Assembly (NCBI GenBank): GCA_012798975.1
Contig: JAAZME010000131.1
Location: 1 to 9,142 of the forward strand
DNA from: Gallicola sp.
Lineage (GTDB): Bacteria; Bacillota; Clostridia; Tissierellales; Peptoniphilaceae
Length of the DNA: 9,142 bases
Direction: 5' to 3'
Positions 6,701 to 9,142 of this stretch are shown here, one piece after another. Numbering within the stretch: the stretch's first letter is position 1; every line of letters begins with the position of its first letter. The notes below the pieces were generated by a model. That model searched no databases, was not told the DNA's origin, and worked only from the letters and a program-made list of their open reading frames with translations. A program made the position numbers and the translations under genes.

Positions 6701-6729
6701 AGTATACTTCTTGTTTCCGTTAAAGTAAA
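6701..6729 (-). promoter_or_regulatory. Sigma-A-like promoter of the Nudix-like/ATPase pair
   Basis: On the - strand, TTTACT (6729-6724) is followed after exactly 17 nt by TATACT (6706-6701): 4 of 6 matches to TTGACA and 5 of 6 to TATAAT. Transcription would begin near 6694, giving a leader of about 50 nt before the start codon at 6644. The -10 element lies inside a 10-bp perfect palindrome, AAGTATACTT (6700-6709), which could be an operator or chance. Activity is inferred from sequence only. Confidence 0.6.
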
Positions 6730-6822
6730 GAGAAGAGCTGAAATGGGCTTATCATTCTATTTAAAAAAAAGAAAAACGTTTATCTTTTATAAGGAAAGGG
6801 TAAAAAATATTTAATTTATAAT

Positions 6823-6829
6823 AAGGAGG
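6823..6829 (+). promoter_or_regulatory. Ribosome binding site of the BMP lipoprotein gene
   Basis: AAGGAGG, 6 nt before the ATG at 6836, a consensus Shine-Dalgarno. The divergent intergenic region (6645-6835) must hold this gene's promoter as well, but I found no convincing -35/-10 pair on the + strand. Confidence 0.8.
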
Positions 6830-6835
6830 AGCGTT

Positions 6836-7936
6836 ATGAAGAAAATCTTTAAAGTTTTATTCCTATTTCTATTAATGGTTACGGCAGTATCCTGCGGGGA
6901 GCAGAATACATCAGAACAGAAGCAAGAAACTGCAGCAGAAGAGAAGGCAGAGGAAAAGAAAGAGAAAATTAAAATCGAGATTCTGATTCCAGGAAATAAG
7001 GATGATAACGGATTTATGGAAGCGGCTTATCGAGGTTATGAAAAGATCCGAGCAGAGATCGGAAATGTTGAAGTGAATTACATATCTGATGTGTCTGCCA
7101 CATCAGAAGAAAAAGCTTTAACAGGAGCGATGAGAGAGATGGCAGAGAAAAAGCCGGATCTTATAATAGCTCAAGGGGGACAGAATAATAAACCGGCAGA
7201 AGTGGTCAGCAAAGAATTTCCAGAGGTGAAATTTATCGTAATCCAAGGAAATGTAAAAGGGGAAAATTTAGGAAGCTATTCAGTAGACCAAGAACAGTCA
7301 GCTTATCTAGCAGGGGCATTAGCGGGATATATGTCGAATTCAGGAAAGGTCGGTCATTTGTCAGGAGCATGGCCACAGCCGGGGTTAAATGCACGGGCAG
7401 CATTCTATAACGGACTGATAAGCGTGAGACCCGATGCAGAGTTTTATACTACATTTACAGGAAACTTAGACGACACAGAACTGAACAAATATGCAGCAGC
7501 AAGGCAATTAGAACAGGGAGCAGACGTAATCTATACTATGCTTAACGGCGGAAGAGCAGGCGCAACAGAAGCGATTAAAGAAAAAGCTTCTGATACCTAC
7601 GAAATTGGAAATGTTATAGACTGGACAAAAGAAGATGAAGTTTTTATCGGATCTGCTGTAGCGGATTCCAGTATCGCTATTTTCAATGCGGCAAAAGATT
7701 TTAGCGAAGGGAAATTAAAGCTGGGCGAAGTGAATACAATCGGCTTGGAAGAGAAAGAAGTAGTTGCGATCACTATGTCTGATAGAGTACCTCAGGAAAC
7801 AAAAGATAAAGTTCTGGAAATAAAAGACAAGATTCTCTCTGGAGAGATCAAAATCAGTACAGAATACACCGGTCAGGAATTTGACCCGAATACGGGAGAT
7901 TTTGTGGGGCAGGATTATAAAGAAAAACTGAAATAA
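6836..7936 (+). CDS. BMP/PnrA-family substrate-binding lipoprotein
   Basis: A 366-residue extracytoplasmic solute-binding lipoprotein of the BMP family (Borrelia BmpA, Treponema PnrA/TmpC), whose characterised members bind purine or other nucleosides for an ABC importer. It has a lipoprotein signal peptide: MKK, a hydrophobic core FKVLFLFLLMVTAV and lipobox AVSC with Cys20 as the lipidated residue. A charged Glu/Lys linker (about 21-45) precedes the periplasmic-binding fold. Family landmarks are visible: ILIPGNKDDNGFMEAAYRG (49-67), PDLIIAQGG (106-114), FPEVKFIVIQG (127-137), DQEQSAYLAGALAGYMS (150-166), KVGHLSGA (171-178), ADVIYTMLNGG (229-239), and EVFIGSAVADSS and VNTIGLEEK later in the chain. 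No permease or ATPase gene adjoins it, so it is either an orphan receptor or serves a transporter encoded elsewhere. It is monocistronic: a strong hairpin overlaps its stop. The ligand is not determinable here. Confidence 0.92.
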   Translation: MKKIFKVLFLFLLMVTAVSCGEQNTSEQKQETAAEEKAEEKKEKIKIEILIPGNKDDNGFMEAAYRGYEKIRAEIGNVEVNYISDVSATSEEKALTGAMREMAEKKPDLIIAQGGQNNKPAEVVSKEFPEVKFIVIQGNVKGENLGSYSVDQEQSAYLAGALAGYMSNSGKVGHLSGAWPQPGLNARAAFYNGLISVRPDAEFYTTFTGNLDDTELNKYAAARQLEQGADVIYTMLNGGRAGATEAIKEKASDTYEIGNVIDWTKEDEVFIGSAVADSSIAIFNAAKDFSEGKLKLGEVNTIGLEEKEVVAITMSDRVPQETKDKVLEIKDKILSGEIKISTEYTGQEFDPNTGDFVGQDYKEKLK

Positions 7937-7978
7937 ATAAGAAGACCTCTCAATTATGAGAGGTCTTCTTATTTATTT
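7931..7978. terminator. Perfect 22-bp hairpin, bidirectional terminator
   Basis: Bases 7931-7952 are exactly complementary to 7957-7978 with a 4-nt loop (ATTA). The GC-containing core is GAAGACCTCTCA/TGAGAGGTCTTC, and the outer arms are AAATAAATAA/TTATTTATTT, giving T-rich tails in both directions. It overlaps the stop codon of the lipoprotein gene (7934-7936) and lies 24 nt beyond the end of the convergent alcohol dehydrogenase gene, so it probably ends both transcripts. Confidence 0.88.
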
Positions 7979-8002
7979 ATTGATTTAAAAAGGATGGGCT
8001 AA

Positions 8003-9142
8003 TTAATCGGTAATATCTTCACCTTTATAGGCATGTTCATAGATATCTTTAATGATCTCAGGTGTGGTTTCTCTCGGATTTGTGAATGTACAAGGATCCG
8101 CTTGGGCAACTTCGCACATTTCAGAAAGTTCGGAAGCGAACTTGTCTTCATCTTCTAAACCAAAACCTGCATCTTTTAATGTAAGCGGAATATTCAAGCT
8201 TTCGTTTAATTCTTTAACAGCTTTCGAGAAGTCTTCCACTCCTAATTCTTCTTCGATCCATGCAACTTTATCTGTAGCTTTTCGGTTAAACTGTGTAACA
8301 TAAGGAAGAAGAATCGCATTCGCCAAGCCATGTGTGATACCGAAACGGCCGCCTAGTATATGGGCCATAGAGTGAACGATACCTAAGGAAGCAGAAGACG
8401 TAAAGGCCATGCCTGCCATAGCAGAAGCGTTGTGCATCTTTTCTCTTGCTTCCATATCATCTGGGTTGTCATATGCTCGTTTTAAATATTTGAAAATAAA
8501 TTTCACAGCTTGAATGGCAAGGGCATCTGCATAATCGTTTGAAGCACTGGATACAATCGCCTCTGTAGCGTGAACGAGTACGTCCATTCCTGTATTTGCT
8601 GTGATTTTCTTAGGCATTTTCGCAGGAATAGAAGGATCGATAATTGCTACATCTGGAACCATCCATTCTGAAACTAACGGATATTTGATATGTTTTTTTG
8701 TATCTGTAATAACAGAGAATGCTGTGATTTCAGAAGCGGTACCGCTTGTAGAAGGGATACAGCATAGTTTTGCTTTGTTTCTTAATTCTGGACAGGTGCC
8801 GGGAGTGACAATATCTTCAAAGGTCAAATCGGGATGCTCGTAAAAAGCCCACATCGCTTTCGCAGCATCCATGGAAGATCCGCCGCCCAATGCAATAATC
8901 CAGTCTGGTTCGAACTCCAACATCTGGTCTCTTCCAGCATATACAGTTTCTACAGAAGGGTTTTGTTCTACTTTATCAAAAAGGGATGTTTCAAAGCCGC
9001 CTTCTTTTAGAATAGAATCAACTTGATCTGTAAAACCGCCTTTCTTCATAGAACTTCCGCCGGTGATAATAATCGCTTTTTTACCCTCTAATTTCCTTAG
9101 TTCTTCCAAACTTCCTTGGCCAAATACAATAGTGCCAGGGAT
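8003..9142 (-). CDS. Iron-containing alcohol dehydrogenase (5' end outside window)
   Basis: A group III (iron-type) alcohol dehydrogenase that reduces aldehydes to alcohols, or the reverse, with NAD(P)H; cytoplasmic, typical of fermentation. Of the chain, 379 residues are visible. The frame runs off the right edge, and the first visible residues IPGTIVFGQGSLEELRKL match the family N-terminus, so perhaps only 5-15 residues are missing; the in-frame TTG at 9109 is not the start. Visible-chain landmarks: nucleotide-binding GGGSSMDAAKA at 86-96; PSTSGTASE (130-138); metal ligands Asp187 and His191 in GMDVLVHATEA; His257 and His271 in GIVHSMAHILGGRFGITHG, with the conserved middle His at 261. The expected 14-residue spacing between the last two ligands holds, as in E. 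coli FucO. All four metal ligands are present, so it should be active. Substrate (butanol, propanediol, lactaldehyde or other) cannot be told from sequence. Confidence 0.95.
   Translation of the reverse strand: MPGTIVFGQGSLEELRKLEGKKAIIITGGSSMKKGGFTDQVDSILKEGGFETSLFDKVEQNPSVETVYAGRDQMLEFEPDWIIALGGGSSMDAAKAMWAFYEHPDLTFEDIVTPGTCPELRNKAKLCCIPSTSGTASEITAFSVITDTKKHIKYPLVSEWMVPDVAIIDPSIPAKMPKKITANTGMDVLVHATEAIVSSASNDYADALAIQAVKFIFKYLKRAYDNPDDMEAREKMHNASAMAGMAFTSSASLGIVHSMAHILGGRFGITHGLANAILLPYVTQFNRKATDKVAWIEEELGVEDFSKAVKELNESLNIPLTLKDAGFGLEDEDKFASELSEMCEVAQADPCTFTNPRETTPEIIKDIYEHAYKGEDITD

Noticed and set aside
6817..6822. Perfect TATAAT on the + strand as a -10 for the lipoprotein gene.
   Set aside because: Transcription would begin inside the AAGGAGG ribosome binding site (6823-6829), which would destroy it. 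No -35 lies at the right distance.
7931..7978. The perfect inverted repeat as a transposon end or miniature mobile element.
   Set aside because: It is a single hairpin with a 4-nt loop at a convergent gene junction, without flanking target duplications, and fits a bidirectional terminator.
8052..8303. Open frames on the + strand opposite the alcohol dehydrogenase (8052-8303, 8601-8843).
   Set aside because: They are antisense shadows of a gene with all metal ligands and nucleotide motifs intact.

Overview
The window looks like a stretch of chromosome from a low-GC Bacillota, probably an anaerobic or aerotolerant member of the Clostridia/Tissierellia. The reasons are AT-rich sequence, AAGGAGG-type ribosome binding sites with 5-7 nt spacing, strong rho-independent terminators, a Gram-positive-style lipoprotein and an iron-type alcohol dehydrogenase. 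The genus cannot be told from sequence reading alone. No tRNA, rRNA, CRISPR array, insertion sequence or phage gene was seen.

Layout. (1) 1-906, + strand: the C-terminal 301 residues of a heme catalase, closed by a hairpin terminator. (2) 1044-3176, + strand: a tight three-gene operon of a LURP-one/tubby-like small protein (probable), an MscS-type mechanosensitive channel and a Sir2-family NAD-dependent protein deacylase. It ends in a bidirectional terminator that covers its own stop codon and that of the convergent gene. (3) 3212-6644, - strand: a two-gene unit read leftward from its own sigma-A-like promoter near 6701-6729. The first gene encodes a 628-residue protein of unknown function whose C-terminal third looks like a degenerate Nudix-fold domain. 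The second encodes a 518-residue AAA+-type ATPase, and the genes overlap by 11 bp. (4) 6836-7936, + strand: a BMP/PnrA-family substrate-binding lipoprotein with no permease or ATPase genes beside it, followed by a perfect 22-bp-stem hairpin. (5) 8003-9142, - strand: an iron-containing alcohol dehydrogenase whose N-terminus lies beyond the window.

How the genes may work together. Catalase removes hydrogen peroxide. The channel operon pairs osmotic tension relief with a protein deacylase, and its logic is unknown. The lipoprotein probably captures nucleosides for a transporter encoded elsewhere. The alcohol dehydrogenase is a fermentative redox enzyme. The least explained part is the 3.4-kb Nudix-like plus ATPase pair: its architecture (an unknown N-terminal half, a dead-looking Nudix fold and a partner ATPase of a recognisable but uncharacterised subgroup), self-contained promoter and terminator, and translational coupling suggest a dedicated two-protein machine. 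Its function, possibly stress or conflict related, is inference only.
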